A stretch of DNA of 59,374 nt from Lunatimonas sp. (GCF_020832325.1 NZ_JAFIEU010000048.1:1-59374), one strand, 5' to 3'; shown: positions 45,911-55,189, counted from the stretch's first letter. Numbers and translations: made by a program. The notes: a model not told the origin generated them from the sequence alone.

Positions 45911-46030
45911 ATGCGGAAATTAACCTTCATTGCGTTGCTAATCGGCCTACTGGCCATGGGGGCTTGCGCTTCCAGTAAACCCTGTCCGGCGTATGCCAAA
46001 ATGGACCTGAACAAAGAAATAAAGGGGTAA
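45911..46030 (+). CDS. 39-residue lipoprotein
   Basis: Start ATG 45911, stop TAA 46028-46030. Signal peptide MRKLTFIALLIGLLAMGAC has a canonical lipobox (Cys19), and the mature peptide is only about 21 residues with a second Cys (SSKPCPAY). Too short for usual gene callers, but its signal, stop-adjacent terminator and codon use support translation. Function unknown; lies after the LuxE-like gene. Confidence 0.72.
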   Translation: MRKLTFIALLIGLLAMGACASSKPCPAYAKMDLNKEIKG

Positions 46031-46032
46031 AA

Positions 46033-46061
46033 AATATGCTGACTTTAGTAGTCAGCATATT
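46033..46061. terminator. Terminator overlapping the end of the NtrC-like gene
   Basis: Perfect 12-base stem (46033-46044 with 46050-46061), 5-base loop, then T run; serves the small lipoprotein and, from the other side, overlaps the last codons of the minus-strand regulator. Confidence 0.85.
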
Positions 46062-47202
46062 TTTTCACATCCTCTTCGTTGATTTCGTGGCTGCCAAGTA
46101 TCACCAGACGCTCCACCACATTTCGGAGCTCACGGATATTTCCTGTCCAAGGGTTCTGTTTTAGCTTGTCCAATGCTGCCTCATGGATATGTTTCTTGGA
46201 GGTTCCATACTCGGCAGCAATGTCTTCGAGAAATTTTTCCACCAACAAGGGAATATCTTCGATCCGGTCTTTGAGCGGGGGGACTTGAATCAATATCACA
46301 CTTAACCGGTGGTACAGGTCTTCGCGAAAATTCCCTTCTTTGATTTCTTTTTTCAAGTCTTTATTGGTCGCAGCCAATACGCGTACGTCCACGCGAATGT
46401 CTTTGTCGCCACCTACTCGGGTGATTTTGTGTTCCTGCAACGCCCTGAGGACCTTAGCCTGAGCAGATAAGCTCATGTCCCCAACTTCGTCTAGAAACAG
46501 GGTGCCTCCAGAGGCCTGCTCGAATTTCCCCTGTCGCTGCTTTAAAGCAGAGGTGAAAGAGCCCTTTTCATGTCCAAATAGCTCACTTTCTATGAGTTCT
46601 GAAGGAATAGCAGCACAATTTACTGCAATGAATGGGCCGGAGGAACGATTGCTTTTCGCATGTATCCAATGGGCTACCAGTTCCTTTCCCGTGCCATTAG
46701 GTCCGGTGATCAGCACGCGGGCATCTGTTGGAGCCACTTTTTCGATGGTTTCTTTGACCTGTTGCAACGCTTCGGAACTGCCTACCATGTCCAGCTTCTT
46801 GGACAGCTTTTTCTTTAGTACCGTTGTTTCCTGTACCAGATTTTTCTTGTCCAGTGCGTTTCGGACCGTAAGTAAAAGTCTGTTTAGGTCGGGGGGTTTA
46901 GGGACAAAGTCAAAGGCTCCCTTTTTAGTAGCTTCAACGGCGGTCTCGATGCTCCCATGCGCGGAAATCATGATAAACTGCGGCGGACGATCCAAGGTGC
47001 CTACTTTGGTGAGAACCTCAATGCCATCCATTTTGGGCATTTTTACATCACAAAGGACTAGGTCTACCTCGTGTTTTTGGATCATTTCCAAGCCTTCTTC
47101 TCCGTCCTGGGCTTCCAAAACCTCGTACTTTTCGTATTCGAGGATTTCTTTCAGTGTAGACCGAATGGCTTTTTCATCGTCGATGATCAAAATTTTAGGC
47201 AT
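46045..47202 (-). CDS. NtrC-like response regulator without GAFTGA or DNA-binding domain
   Basis: 385 residues. Receiver domain with Asp52 in LVLCDVKMPKMDG; AAA+ domain with Walker A TGPNGTGKEL, Walker B GTLFLDEVGDMS and arginine-finger region NIRELRNVVERL. The loop that contacts sigma-54 reads EKGSFTSA rather than EKGAFTGA, and the chain ends right after the AAA+ domain (EINEEDVKKYADY) with no Fis-type helix-turn-helix. It may control something through protein contacts rather than as a sigma-54 activator. No paired histidine kinase is adjacent. Confidence 0.9.
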   Translation of the reverse strand: MPKILIIDDEKAIRSTLKEILEYEKYEVLEAQDGEEGLEMIQKHEVDLVLCDVKMPKMDGIEVLTKVGTLDRPPQFIMISAHGSIETAVEATKKGAFDFVPKPPDLNRLLLTVRNALDKKNLVQETTVLKKKLSKKLDMVGSSEALQQVKETIEKVAPTDARVLITGPNGTGKELVAHWIHAKSNRSSGPFIAVNCAAIPSELIESELFGHEKGSFTSALKQRQGKFEQASGGTLFLDEVGDMSLSAQAKVLRALQEHKITRVGGDKDIRVDVRVLAATNKDLKKEIKEGNFREDLYHRLSVILIQVPPLKDRIEDIPLLVEKFLEDIAAEYGTSKKHIHEAALDKLKQNPWTGNIRELRNVVERLVILGSHEINEEDVKKYADY

Positions 47203-47231
47203 ATGTATGTGTTTTGAAGGTCGAAAAAAAC

Positions 47232-47650
47232 GTGCAAGCCTATAAGCCGGGTTCTGTCACCTTGTGAGCCTTACGGTAGACACCTGCTGCCAAGGGAACT
47301 TGCCATTTATCTAGTCCCGGCTTCGCAACCGGGATCAATCGATCTACCCGTTCCGTATGAGAGCGAGCAACTCCCTGTGAAAGGTGATTTCACGACGGAA
47401 CCTATTTGATCTTTCAACCCATAAGGTTTGCCCTGCCCCTGCTGTCGCCAACAGGGCGGTGGGCTCTTACCCCACCATTTCACCCTTACCCTGCGACAGG
47501 CGCACGGCGGTATAATTTCTGTGGCACTTTCTGTAGCCATGCCGTCGCCAGCATGACCCCTTCCCGTTAGGAAGTATGGCGCTCTACGTTGCCCGGACTT
47601 TCCTCCCCGTACCGATCGAAATCGGGACAGAGCGACAAGTCAGCTTGCAC
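47232..47650 (-). ncRNA. rnpB: RNase P RNA (class A)
   Basis: On the minus strand the sequence carries the universally conserved core GAGGAAAGTCCGGGC near the 5' end, AGGGTGAAATGGTGGGGTAA-type J5/15 region, and closes with ACAGAACCCGGCTTATAGGC. The P1 helix pairs GTGCAAGC with GCTTGCAC at the two ends. It is the catalytic RNA that trims tRNA 5' ends. The P3 region carries a palindrome (CCCGATTTCGATCGG) sharing CTGTCCCGA with the 5S insertion. Confidence 0.93.
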
Positions 47651-47794
47651 GGTACAAAAGTACAGTTTTTTAGCGGTTTCGCAGCTTGCAAAAAATGTAT
47701 TCCTTAAAAGCCTTTCCGACACTCGAAGAGTGAGGAGGGTAAGGGCAATGGAATCGCTCAAATGATAGAAAAATACTATCGCATAACCACTGCT

Positions 47795-47856
47795 CTTATT
47801 TGGATTAAGTTTAAATAGCTATTAATTTTGCCTTATCAAAACTTAATCTAAATAAG
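47795..47856 (+). promoter_or_regulatory. Large inverted-repeat operator over a Bacteroidota promoter
   Basis: Arms of 18 bases (47795-47812 and 47839-47856) match at 17 of 18 positions in inverted orientation. Between and across them lie TTTG (47799-47802) and TAATTTTG (47823-47830), 20 bases apart: a near-consensus promoter for the TonB receptor. Each arm looks like a DtxR/IdeR-type box (TTTGGATTAAG, CTTAATCTAAA), so iron-dependent repression is plausible but inferred. Confidence 0.55.
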
Positions 47857-47858
47857 AA

Positions 47859-50345
47859 TTGACCTTCCATTTACGCCTTATGTTACTGCAAAGTTATTTT
47901 CGGGTGGTCCGCTGCCAAGTAGTTTTTCTAGTGGTTGCCACGTTATCATTGTTTACATCGGTGGAAGTTGTAGTCGGCTCCACGGATCCAACAAACCCCA
48001 ACAACCGAGACCTCGCCATAAGGGGAACCATCACCACGATGGAGGGAGAGCCTATCCCCTATGCCAATGTGCTGATTTTGGGTACCGTGAAAGGTGCCCA
48101 TACGGATCTGAACGGAGATTTTCATATCTATGACTTGAAGGATGGTAACTACACGCTCAAAGTGTCAGCGGTAGGGTTCAAGTCATTTTTGAGGGAGGTA
48201 GAAGTGATCAACGGCCGTGTACAAGAACTGGAGTTGGCATTTTTGGAATCTGGAGTGGAGATGCCACAGGTTACGGTGGTATCTGACAAAGATCGGATTT
48301 TCAGCAAAGTACCCGGTGCCGTTACCTATATAGACAAAAAAGAAATTGCCTCCATTACACCTTTGAGTGGGAACGAGGTGTTGCGCAGGTCACCCGGTGT
48401 CCACGTAGTGGACGAAGAAGGTGTGGGTATGCGGGTTAATATAGGTATTCGCGGTTTGGATCCTGACAGAAGTAGATCGGTGTTGATGTTGGAGGACGGG
48501 GTACCAATAGCGCTGGCCCCGTATGGTGAGCCGGAGATGTATTTCACACCTGCCATAGACCGCATGGCTGGCATAGAAATTCTGAAGGGTTCCGGCCAAA
48601 TCCTGTATGGGCCGCAGACCATCGGAGGAGTGGTGAACTACCTGACACCAAATCCGCCCCAAGAGCAGGAGGGTAGTGTTCGTATACAGGGCGGACAAGG
48701 CGGCTTTTTCAGTGGTATGGTAAATTATGGGAACACCTTTGGAAACACGGGACTTCAGGTAAACCTGTTGAAGAAACGTGCGGATAATATCGGTTCTACA
48801 GATTTTGATATCCTCGATTTTAATACCAAGCTTCTTTTTAGCTTAAGTGATAAGTCGGAGCTGGGTGTGAAGCTCGGTGTGTACGATGAAGTTTCAAACG
48901 CTACCTATATTGGCATTAATCAGGTGATGTACGATCGGGGCGGACAGGATTTTACTCGGTTGGCTCCCGATGATCAATTGGACGTTCGAAGGTACTCGAT
49001 GAGCTTTAGTCACAAATATCGGTTCAGCGAAAATGTGAAGCTTAGAACAATCGCCTATGGGTATACCACAACGCGAAACTGGAGCCGTCAGGATTTTGCC
49101 ATCAACAATAGCAATACACCTCCACCAAATTGGACCGGAGTGGTTTGGGGTGATACCGATATTCCAGGCGGGGCCATTTTTATGCGGAACGGAACGGGTA
49201 ATCGCGACAGGCAATTTGAAGTGGCTGGTGTGGAACCACGCCTGGAAGCCAAACACAGTTTGTTTGACAAAAGGAATGATTTGGTAATTGGTACGCGGCT
49301 CCTGTATGAGAGGGCATTTGAGCAACGGGTAAATGGAACCAAAGCCGGTGTGAAAAGTGGAAACCTGGTGGAAGACGAGGTTCGTACCGGTCAGGCATGG
49401 AGTGCTTATGCAGAAAACAAGCTGCATTTGACAGACAAATTTATGGTAAGTGCCGGCTTACGAATGGAGCGGTTTCATTACGAGCGTGACATCAATCGAC
49501 GCGAATTTGCCGGAGTGGGCATTAGAGATACTGTTTTGGTGGCGGCAAACACCATTCAGGAATTTATTCCAGGAGCTGGGTTTAATTACCGACCTAACAC
49601 ACAGGTGAGCGTATTTGGAGGTGTTCATAAAGGGTATGCGCCACCGCGGACCAAAGACGCCATCACTTCCACGGGAGATGCGCTGGATTTGGATGCGGAG
49701 GAAAGCTGGAATTTTGAATTGGGCTTCCGGTCGGAAATTAGTCGATGGCTATTTATGGAACTGACAGGCTTCCGCATGGATTTTAGCAATCAGATCATAC
49801 CTGTCGCAGAGTCGGCCGGGGGGATCGGGTTTGGAGTAGTTAATGCCGGTGCCACCTTGCATCAGGGGATAGAGTCTGCGGTAATTTTTGACCTCGGGCA
49901 GTTGCTGGGATTTTCATCCATTGGACTTACTTACGACGTGAATGCTACCTATGTGCGTTCTACCTACTCGGATGATCGGTTTATCAGAGATGTAAATATA
50001 AACGGAAACCGTACTCCATATGCACCGGAATGGTTTATAAATTCAGCGTTGACCTTCGAAACGAACATGGGCTTAGGGGCAAGGATTTCGGCTAACTATG
50101 TGGGCAATCAGTTTACCGATGAGCTAAATACCGTGGCGCCATCCGCAGATGGAAGAATAGGTCAGTTGCCGGCATATTTTTTGATGGATACGAATCTGTT
50201 TTACGAGGTAGGTAAGTGGAATTCCAGATTTAATTTTACGGTTAAGAATCTGTTCAATGAGCGGTATATAGCAACGCGCAGACCGCAGGGCATTCGTGTA
50301 GGGTTGCCCAGATTTGTTACTTTGGGATATGAATTCAGATTTTAG
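47859..50345 (+). CDS. TonB-dependent receptor, FecA-like
   Basis: 828 residues from ATG 47859 (ATG 47880 also possible). After a long hydrophobic N-terminus come a carboxypeptidase-regulatory-like domain ([18 protein letters not shown]), a plug ([38 protein letters not shown]) and a barrel ending TLGYEFRF with terminal Phe. The plug pattern is close to ferric-dicitrate/siderophore receptors (FecA class), fitting the iron-type operator upstream. A strong terminator follows. Confidence 0.9.
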   Translation: MTFHLRLMLLQSYFRVVRCQVVFLVVATLSLFTSVEVVVGSTDPTNPNNRDLAIRGTITTMEGEPIPYANVLILGTVKGAHTDLNGDFHIYDLKDGNYTLKVSAVGFKSFLREVEVINGRVQELELAFLESGVEMPQVTVVSDKDRIFSKVPGAVTYIDKKEIASITPLSGNEVLRRSPGVHVVDEEGVGMRVNIGIRGLDPDRSRSVLMLEDGVPIALAPYGEPEMYFTPAIDRMAGIEILKGSGQILYGPQTIGGVVNYLTPNPPQEQEGSVRIQGGQGGFFSGMVNYGNTFGNTGLQVNLLKKRADNIGSTDFDILDFNTKLLFSLSDKSELGVKLGVYDEVSNATYIGINQVMYDRGGQDFTRLAPDDQLDVRRYSMSFSHKYRFSENVKLRTIAYGYTTTRNWSRQDFAINNSNTPPPNWTGVVWGDTDIPGGAIFMRNGTGNRDRQFEVAGVEPRLEAKHSLFDKRNDLVIGTRLLYERAFEQRVNGTKAGVKSGNLVEDEVRTGQAWSAYAENKLHLTDKFMVSAGLRMERFHYERDINRREFAGVGIRDTVLVAANTIQEFIPGAGFNYRPNTQVSVFGGVHKGYAPPRTKDAITSTGDALDLDAEESWNFELGFRSEISRWLFMELTGFRMDFSNQIIPVAESAGGIGFGVVNAGATLHQGIESAVIFDLGQLLGFSSIGLTYDVNATYVRSTYSDDRFIRDVNINGNRTPYAPEWFINSALTFETNMGLGARISANYVGNQFTDELNTVAPSADGRIGQLPAYFLMDTNLFYEVGKWNSRFNFTVKNLFNERYIATRRPQGIRVGLPRFVTLGYEFRF

Positions 50346-50428
50346 TGTAAAATTTATTAAACCTTTTTGGTCTCCGCTAGTTCTAGATATATAAGGCTTA
50401 GACAAGCTTTTCTTCATAGTGCTGGGTT

Positions 50429-50462
50429 AAGCCGCCTCATTTCGATGAGGCGGCTTTTTTTG
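50429..50462 (+). terminator. Rho-independent terminator
   Basis: AAGCCGCCTCAT-TTCG-ATGAGGCGGCTT followed by seven Ts; a textbook terminator, 84 bases after the TonB receptor gene. Confidence 0.9.
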
Positions 50463-50563
50463 TAGAGATTGCAGAAACCCCTCCGCTCGCGTAACAAGGA
50501 TTTGTTTGTTGGCTGTGGTCTGTCAATAATTAATTTTTACCTTTGTAGCCAAACTTCCTTCAC

Positions 50564-51130
50564 ATGATCATCATAGAAAACGCGGTATTGAGTGACGATA
50601 TCAAAGAAAATTTTTTTGTTTGTGACCTGTCCAAATGCAAGGGTGCCTGCTGTGTGGAGGGAGATGCAGGAGCTCCTCTGGAAGAGGAAGAGATTCGTTT
50701 GCTGGAGCAGGAGTATGAAAGAATCAAGCCATTTTTATCTCAGGAAGGTGTGGCTTCTATCGAAAAAAAGGGAGTATGGGAACTGGATCAAGAGAATGAG
50801 AAGGGAACGGCTACCATCGGAAAAAACGGTGCCTGTGCGTTTTCCCTTACAGACGCACAAGGGGTGTTAAAGTGTGGAATAGAGGAGGCTTATCTAGCTG
50901 GGGAAACCACCTTTCGTAAGCCGATAAGCTGCCATCTTTACCCCATTCGTGTGACCAAATACGATCAATATGATGCACTGAACTACGACCGTTGGGACAT
51001 CTGTGATGCTGCGTGCGTGCTCGGCAGGCAATTAGGCGTGCCCCTGTACCGATTTCTGAAAGACGCACTTATCCGCAAATACGGAGAGGATTGGTACGCC
51101 CAACTTGTGGAGGAGATTGAAGGGGCCTAG
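50564..51130 (+). CDS. DUF3109 family Cys-rich protein
   Basis: 188 residues, no signal. Conserved cysteines in [44 protein letters not shown] and DICDAAC match the Bacteroidota DUF3109 family, related to YkgJ zinc/iron cluster proteins. Probably binds a metal; role unknown. Stands alone before the Uma2 gene. Confidence 0.9.
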   Translation: MIIIENAVLSDDIKENFFVCDLSKCKGACCVEGDAGAPLEEEEIRLLEQEYERIKPFLSQEGVASIEKKGVWELDQENEKGTATIGKNGACAFSLTDAQGVLKCGIEEAYLAGETTFRKPISCHLYPIRVTKYDQYDALNYDRWDICDAACVLGRQLGVPLYRFLKDALIRKYGEDWYAQLVEEIEGA

Positions 51131-51282
51131 CTTTTTTTTGGAATTGAGGTCAACTCCGGTTTTCAAAATTGCGTCAGGTGATAGTGAAATAGGCTTTGTC
51201 GGCAAAGTGCCCTTGTGGCCTTTTCGTAGAATTGATTGGTTTTTATTATTTTTATAACTCATTCAAGTATGTTGTACGTCCT

Positions 51283-51888
51283 ATGAAAACGCAACCGGAA
51301 AAAAACACAGTCAACGAACCCGACTTTGCTTACGGTTCCTATACCTATGCGGATTACCTTACCTGGGAGATAGATGAAATGGTGGAACTGATCCGTGGAA
51401 AGGTGTTTCGGCAGGCAGCCGCGCCAAGAGTGATTCATCAACGGATATCCGGAAAAATTTTCTACTCGCTGTACGATTTGCTAAAGGGTAAGCCTTGCGA
51501 AGTGTTTTCGGCTCCTTTTGATGTGCGGCTTCCGGTGGCTTCCAAAAAGAATGAAGATATCGATACCGTTGTCCAACCGGACTTGTGTGTCATATGTGAT
51601 GCGGAGAAGATAGACGAACGTGGCTGTCTAGGGGCGCCGGACTTGATCATAGAGATACTTTCTCCCGGCAATAATAGAAAAGACCTGAAGTTAAAATACG
51701 ACGTGTATGAGGCTTCTGGAGTGAAGGAGTACTGGGTCATCCATCCGGATGAGCGAACGCTTCTAATTTATACCCTAGATGAGCAGCGATACCGCGCCTC
51801 CCGTTTATTCACCCCGGGTGATAAGGTTAGTTCTCAAGCTGTTCCCGGATTTGAGCTGGAGTTGGATGATGTGTTTGGAGGATTATAG
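51283..51888 (+). CDS. Uma2 family endonuclease-fold protein
   Basis: 201 residues from ATG 51283 (the frame extends 29 codons upstream but that part is not family-like). VQPDLCVICD, GAPDLIIEILSPGNNRKDLKLKYDVYEASGVKEYWVIHPDE is the Uma2 (DUF820) core, a PD-(D/E)xK fold with Asp, Glu and Lys in place. Often amplified near mobile or decayed DNA. No partner gene recognised; role unknown. Confidence 0.88.
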   Translation: MKTQPEKNTVNEPDFAYGSYTYADYLTWEIDEMVELIRGKVFRQAAAPRVIHQRISGKIFYSLYDLLKGKPCEVFSAPFDVRLPVASKKNEDIDTVVQPDLCVICDAEKIDERGCLGAPDLIIEILSPGNNRKDLKLKYDVYEASGVKEYWVIHPDERTLLIYTLDEQRYRASRLFTPGDKVSSQAVPGFELELDDVFGGL

Positions 51889-51936
51889 TAAGTTCTTTTG
51901 GCTACGGATCTTCAACCTACGATTTCCAAAAATAAC

Positions 51937-52248
51937 ATGAGGTATACCAAATTTACTTTATTCCTTTTTCCAGTTTTCCTGTTGCAAAATTGTGGAGATA
52001 AAGGTGATGAGGATACCCTAGTATCTATCAAAACGATAGAGATCCAGAAGGATTTTTTGTTTGGCGATTCACCGGAATGGGGAAGAGGAAAGAAATCCAA
52101 TGATTCTGTTTTACCGGATACTATCCCAGAAATAGTGGGCGTTCTATTATTGATTGGCAGTGGAACGGATCAATATCTACTTAAGGCAATGGAGTACCCA
52201 TCTAGGTGTTTTTCCAGAACCGAAATGCTAGGTTTAGATTTTCGGTAA
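51937..52248 (+). pseudogene. Truncated propeller lipoprotein (decayed paralogue)
   Basis: Opens MRYTKFTLFLFPVFLLQNCG with lipobox Cys19 and stays alignable with the intact lipoprotein at 55654-56760 (MKYTTLTLLVFPVFLLQNCG, then IEIQKDFLFGDSPEW against IQIQKEFLLGGLPEL) to about residue 47. Beyond that the sequence diverges and stops at 103 residues, whereas the intact copy has 368. Probably a deletion remnant. The TGAGTA palindrome cluster starts just after its stop. Confidence 0.7.
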
Positions 52249-52263
52249 TACCTATGACCTTCC

Positions 52264-52307
52264 ATTGAGTAATATATTGAGTAATTTTACTCAATATATT
52301 GAGTAAA
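52264..52307. repeat. TGAGTA palindrome cluster, downstream side of DUF4143 gene
   Basis: A perfect 14-base inverted repeat around TT (52271-52300), with further TTGAGTAA copies on both sides. It contains one TACTCA-N6-TGAGTA unit (52288-52305), the same unit found twice beyond the other end of the ATPase gene. Confidence 0.7.
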
Positions 52308-52403
52308 TTTTTTATAAGCGCATTAAATAAATGATATTCAGGTAAATATAGGTTATTTTTTATCCCTGACAAACCAATAAATGAAAGCCGCAAGGTCTGT
52401 CAT

Positions 52404-53597
52404 TCAAAATAAATCCAGCACATTTAATTGCAAAAATTCCTGCCATTGAATCCCTGCCTCCCCGATCAGGAGGGATTTTGCGGGTTTGAATTTCTCATTA
52501 AAAGCGCCCAAGCCGGATAGCTTTCCTGTTTTTCCGGATTTCACTTCAAGGGCAATCACTTGGTTTTTGTAGGCCACTATAAAATCCACCTCGTCATTGC
52601 CTTCCCGCCAATAGTGGACAGTTAGCTTTTTGTTTTTAAATGCCTGATTGATGAGGTGAGCACCTACGGCAGATTCCACCCACCTTCCCCAGGCTTCTTG
52701 GTTTTTAAGGATGGTGTAAAGACTTTCGCTTGAAATCGCTGACATGATTGCTGTATTGTGAACCTGAAATTTGGGACTGGAAGCGCGTTTCCGGATCATA
52801 TTGGGGCTATACTTTTCAACGCCACCCAGCAGGCCGGCATCATGGAGTAATTCCAGGTAATTGGCCAAAGTGGTGGTGTTGCCTGCCTCGGTTAGTTGTC
52901 CCATGATTTTGGTATAGCTCAGGATCTGTCCGGAATAGGCTGAGCCCAATTCAAACAAACGCTTCATCAAGGCAGGCTTATCCACCCGGGTTAGCATAAG
53001 GATGTCTTTGGAGATACTCGTTTCCAAAAGTGCGTCACGGACATAGCTTTTCCATCGGTCTTCATCTTCTTTTAGCGTTATTGCACCCGGATATCCCCCA
53101 AACCACACAAACTCCTCAGCTGTGAGACCAAATGCATCCTTCATTTCCTTGTAGGTCCAATGCCCCAAGTAAGTGGATTCGAACCTACCTGCCAAAGACT
53201 CGGTGAGCCCCTGCTGTAGCATCAACCTGGATGCACCCAACAGAACAACCCTGATATCCCTGCCATCTGCGGTGTCTTTGTCCCATTCGGCTTTGATCTG
53301 CTCGGACCAATTGATGATTTTCTGAACCTCATCGATTACCAAAAGAAAAGGTTTGTCAGCTTGCTGTTGCTGTCGGATCCGGACGGTTTCCCAATGCATT
53401 GCTATCCACCTACCATCTCCGGCAGGAACTGCATCGGCGGCCACCGACAAGTGAGGGAAATCAAGATCTTCCATCACCTGCCTTACTAAGGTAGTCTTGC
53501 CTACCTGTCGAGGTCCGTAGATGACCTGTATAAATCTCCTGGGTTCGTCTTTCAGCCGTTTCAACAAACCTGATTTTTCTGTTCTTTGGTAGGCCAT
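52404..53597 (-). CDS. DUF4143 family ATPase with PD-(D/E)xK tail
   Basis: 397 residues. AAA domain with Walker A GPRQVGKTT (about residue 28), Walker B FLLVIDEVQKI and sensor LLGASRLMLQQG; then a helix-turn-helix-like middle and a DUF4143 C-terminal domain whose YWREGNDEVDFIVAYKNQVIA and LEVKSG supply a PD-(D/E)xK-like D...E-x-K signature. Such solitary ATPases are common in accessory DNA of Bacteroidota and archaea and are uncharacterised. Both flanks carry TACTCA-N6-TGAGTA palindromes; those upstream of the start could be an autoregulatory site. A decayed relative follows. Confidence 0.88.
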   Translation of the reverse strand: MAYQRTEKSGLLKRLKDEPRRFIQVIYGPRQVGKTTLVRQVMEDLDFPHLSVAADAVPAGDGRWIAMHWETVRIRQQQQADKPFLLVIDEVQKIINWSEQIKAEWDKDTADGRDIRVVLLGASRLMLQQGLTESLAGRFESTYLGHWTYKEMKDAFGLTAEEFVWFGGYPGAITLKEDEDRWKSYVRDALLETSISKDILMLTRVDKPALMKRLFELGSAYSGQILSYTKIMGQLTEAGNTTTLANYLELLHDAGLLGGVEKYSPNMIRKRASSPKFQVHNTAIMSAISSESLYTILKNQEAWGRWVESAVGAHLINQAFKNKKLTVHYWREGNDEVDFIVAYKNQVIALEVKSGKTGKLSGLGAFNEKFKPAKSLLIGEAGIQWQEFLQLNVLDLF

Positions 53598-53601
53598 ATT
53601 A

Positions 53602-53646
53602 TTTTACTCATTATATTGAGTAAAAATACTCAAGATAATGAGTAAA
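53602..53646 (-). repeat. Two TACTCA-N6-TGAGTA palindromes upstream of the DUF4143 gene
   Basis: Units at 53605-53622 and 53627-53644, centres 22 bases apart, directly before the ATPase start codon (53597). The first is part of a 9-base-arm palindrome TTTTACTCA/TGAGTAAAA. Confidence 0.7.
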
Positions 53647-53884
53647 TTCAAAATATTAGCTTTTAGATTTTTAACGGATGTATTGAATCTTTTTGTGTTG
53701 GCAGCGGCAATGGTTGAAGTTGCAACTGATGCTGGGTTTAATTTGATTGCTGAGTGTAATTTTGATTGGATACCCGGCCAGTTATTGAAGCGAGAACATT
53801 AGCTTACACTAGGAGAAAACCCTTAAAATGTCTTCTCGAACTGACAAACTGTAATTACTTTTGTAAAGCATAAATGACAATTCA

Positions 53885-54551
53885 ATGGAAGTTTTGTATA
53901 GTTTTTACGACAACTTGATCAGGCAGGTTAGAAATGATTTTTATAGATTTCTCATGCGGACCATCAAATGGGAGCAGCGCATGCTTGCCATAAAGGGACC
54001 CCGAGGCTCCGGAAAAACCACCTTGATGTTGCAATATATCCGCTTTTACCTCAAACAACCAAGGGACTGCGTTTAAGGTTAAAAAGCTCCTTGGTGTGCT
54101 GGCGGAGTCGGTACCTTTCAAGCCAAATATATCTGCTTTGGCCAGGAAGTTGGACGTCAGTAGGGAAACTATCTACGCTTGGTTTGTCCATTTGGAGAAA
54201 GCCAGCATGCTGAATTTTCTTTTGGTGCGGGGAAAAGGCGTATCCATTTTGCAAAAGCCGGAAAAGGTCTATTTGGAAAACACCAATTTGGCTTTTGCCA
54301 TGAAAGCCCATCCAGACCTTGGTTCCATCAGAGAAACTTTTTTGCTTAACCAGTTAATCAATGCAAAACTTTCCGTCACCTTGCCCAACTCGGGTGATTT
54401 TTATGTCTCCGGGGTACATATTGAAGTAGGGGGAAAAAGTAAAAATGCCGCTCAGGTAAAAGGAGAATCCTCCTATTTGATTGCAGCAGATGATATTGAA
54501 ATTGGTTTTGGTACGAAAATACCTTTGTGGCTTTTTGGGTTTTTGTATTGA
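53885..54551 (+). pseudogene. Internally deleted DUF4143-type ATPase
   Basis: The first 59 codons give an ATPase N-terminus with GPRGSGKTTLMLQYIRFYLKQP (Walker A), then the frame breaks near 54060. In a different frame the sequence resumes at KVKKLLGVLAESVPFKPN and continues through a helix-turn-helix (LARKLDVSRETIYAWFVHLE) to VHIEVGGKSKNAAQ, the DUF4143 tail. Walker B and sensor regions are absent, so roughly 180 residues are missing. Same family as the intact gene just upstream but opposite strand. Confidence 0.75.
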
Positions 54552-54800
54552 ATATTTTTCTTATGGATCACTCAAAGCCAGGTGGGAAAATCAAATCGAC
54601 AGGCATCTACACGTATCAGCAAAAAGAATTTTTCGGATGAGCTTGGGTTTTTGGTGGTTGGTTTTTGATCTCCAGATTGAATGTTTTTTGTTTATTACAG
54701 ATTTACCCAAATTACCACAGATGTCCCAGATAAACCCATCCGCTTAACGAAAGGCGCAGTACCCGAGGGATGGAAGACCATCCGGTTGAAAATTTTCAAG
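54552..54800. other. AT-rich gap with ACAGAT repeats
   Basis: No gene. CAGAT recurs at 54698, 54718 and 54727 in ACAGAT/CCCAGAT contexts, a simple tract often seen beside accessory genes. Confidence 0.35.
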
Positions 54801-54835
54801 TGACGCATTACCTAGACGCCAAGCATACATGCGCC

Positions 54836-55092
54836 AACGGTCTTAAGGGCCGTTACAACAATAACCGTGGATGGCAACCCACGGCATTGACAGATACCGA
54901 GCCCCCATCCCGGTGCGGGGTTGAACGTTTGTGCGGGGCAGCGTGCTTGGTGCCACGATCGGCAGTCGGGAGTGAGAATATCTTCATAGGAAGCATCCGC
55001 CTCATCGGCTATCGTTCATGCAATCTACTTCGGGGCCGGGAGGGAGGAGATGATTTTCCCGGGGGTGGCAGCCCTTCGGGCATGGGATTGCC
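54836..55092. repeat. GC-rich hairpin cluster (REP-like or structured RNA)
   Basis: Successive hairpins: AACGG/CCGTT (54836-54854), CCGTGG/CCACGG (54865-54884), CCCC/GGGG (54903-54920), CCGGGA/TCCCGG (55036-55062) and GGCA...TGCC enclosing GCCC-TTC-GGGC (55067-55092). The block is GC-rich and sharply bounded by AT-rich DNA. An open frame crosses it (54770-55099) but its composition is not protein-like. It resembles REP-type palindrome clusters tied to RAYT elements; no transposase is visible. Confidence 0.55.
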
Positions 55093-55189
55093 GACGTAGA
55101 ATACTGACGATTAAAACAGTGTTGTACCTATCCTCATTATCTGAGACTTAGTCGTATTTGCTCTTTCATTCAAAAGGTAAAGCTGCCCG

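Noticed and set aside
53165-53195. tRNA T-loop-like string (GGTTCGAATCC on the minus strand)
   Set aside because: It lies inside the DUF4143 coding frame and no cloverleaf can be drawn around it.
54481-54747. 88-codon frame after the ATPase remnant
   Set aside because: Overlaps the remnant's true frame and has no recognisable feature.
54770-55099. 109-codon frame over the hairpin cluster
   Set aside because: Sequence is explained by hairpins; the translation is Gly/Arg-rich with no domain.
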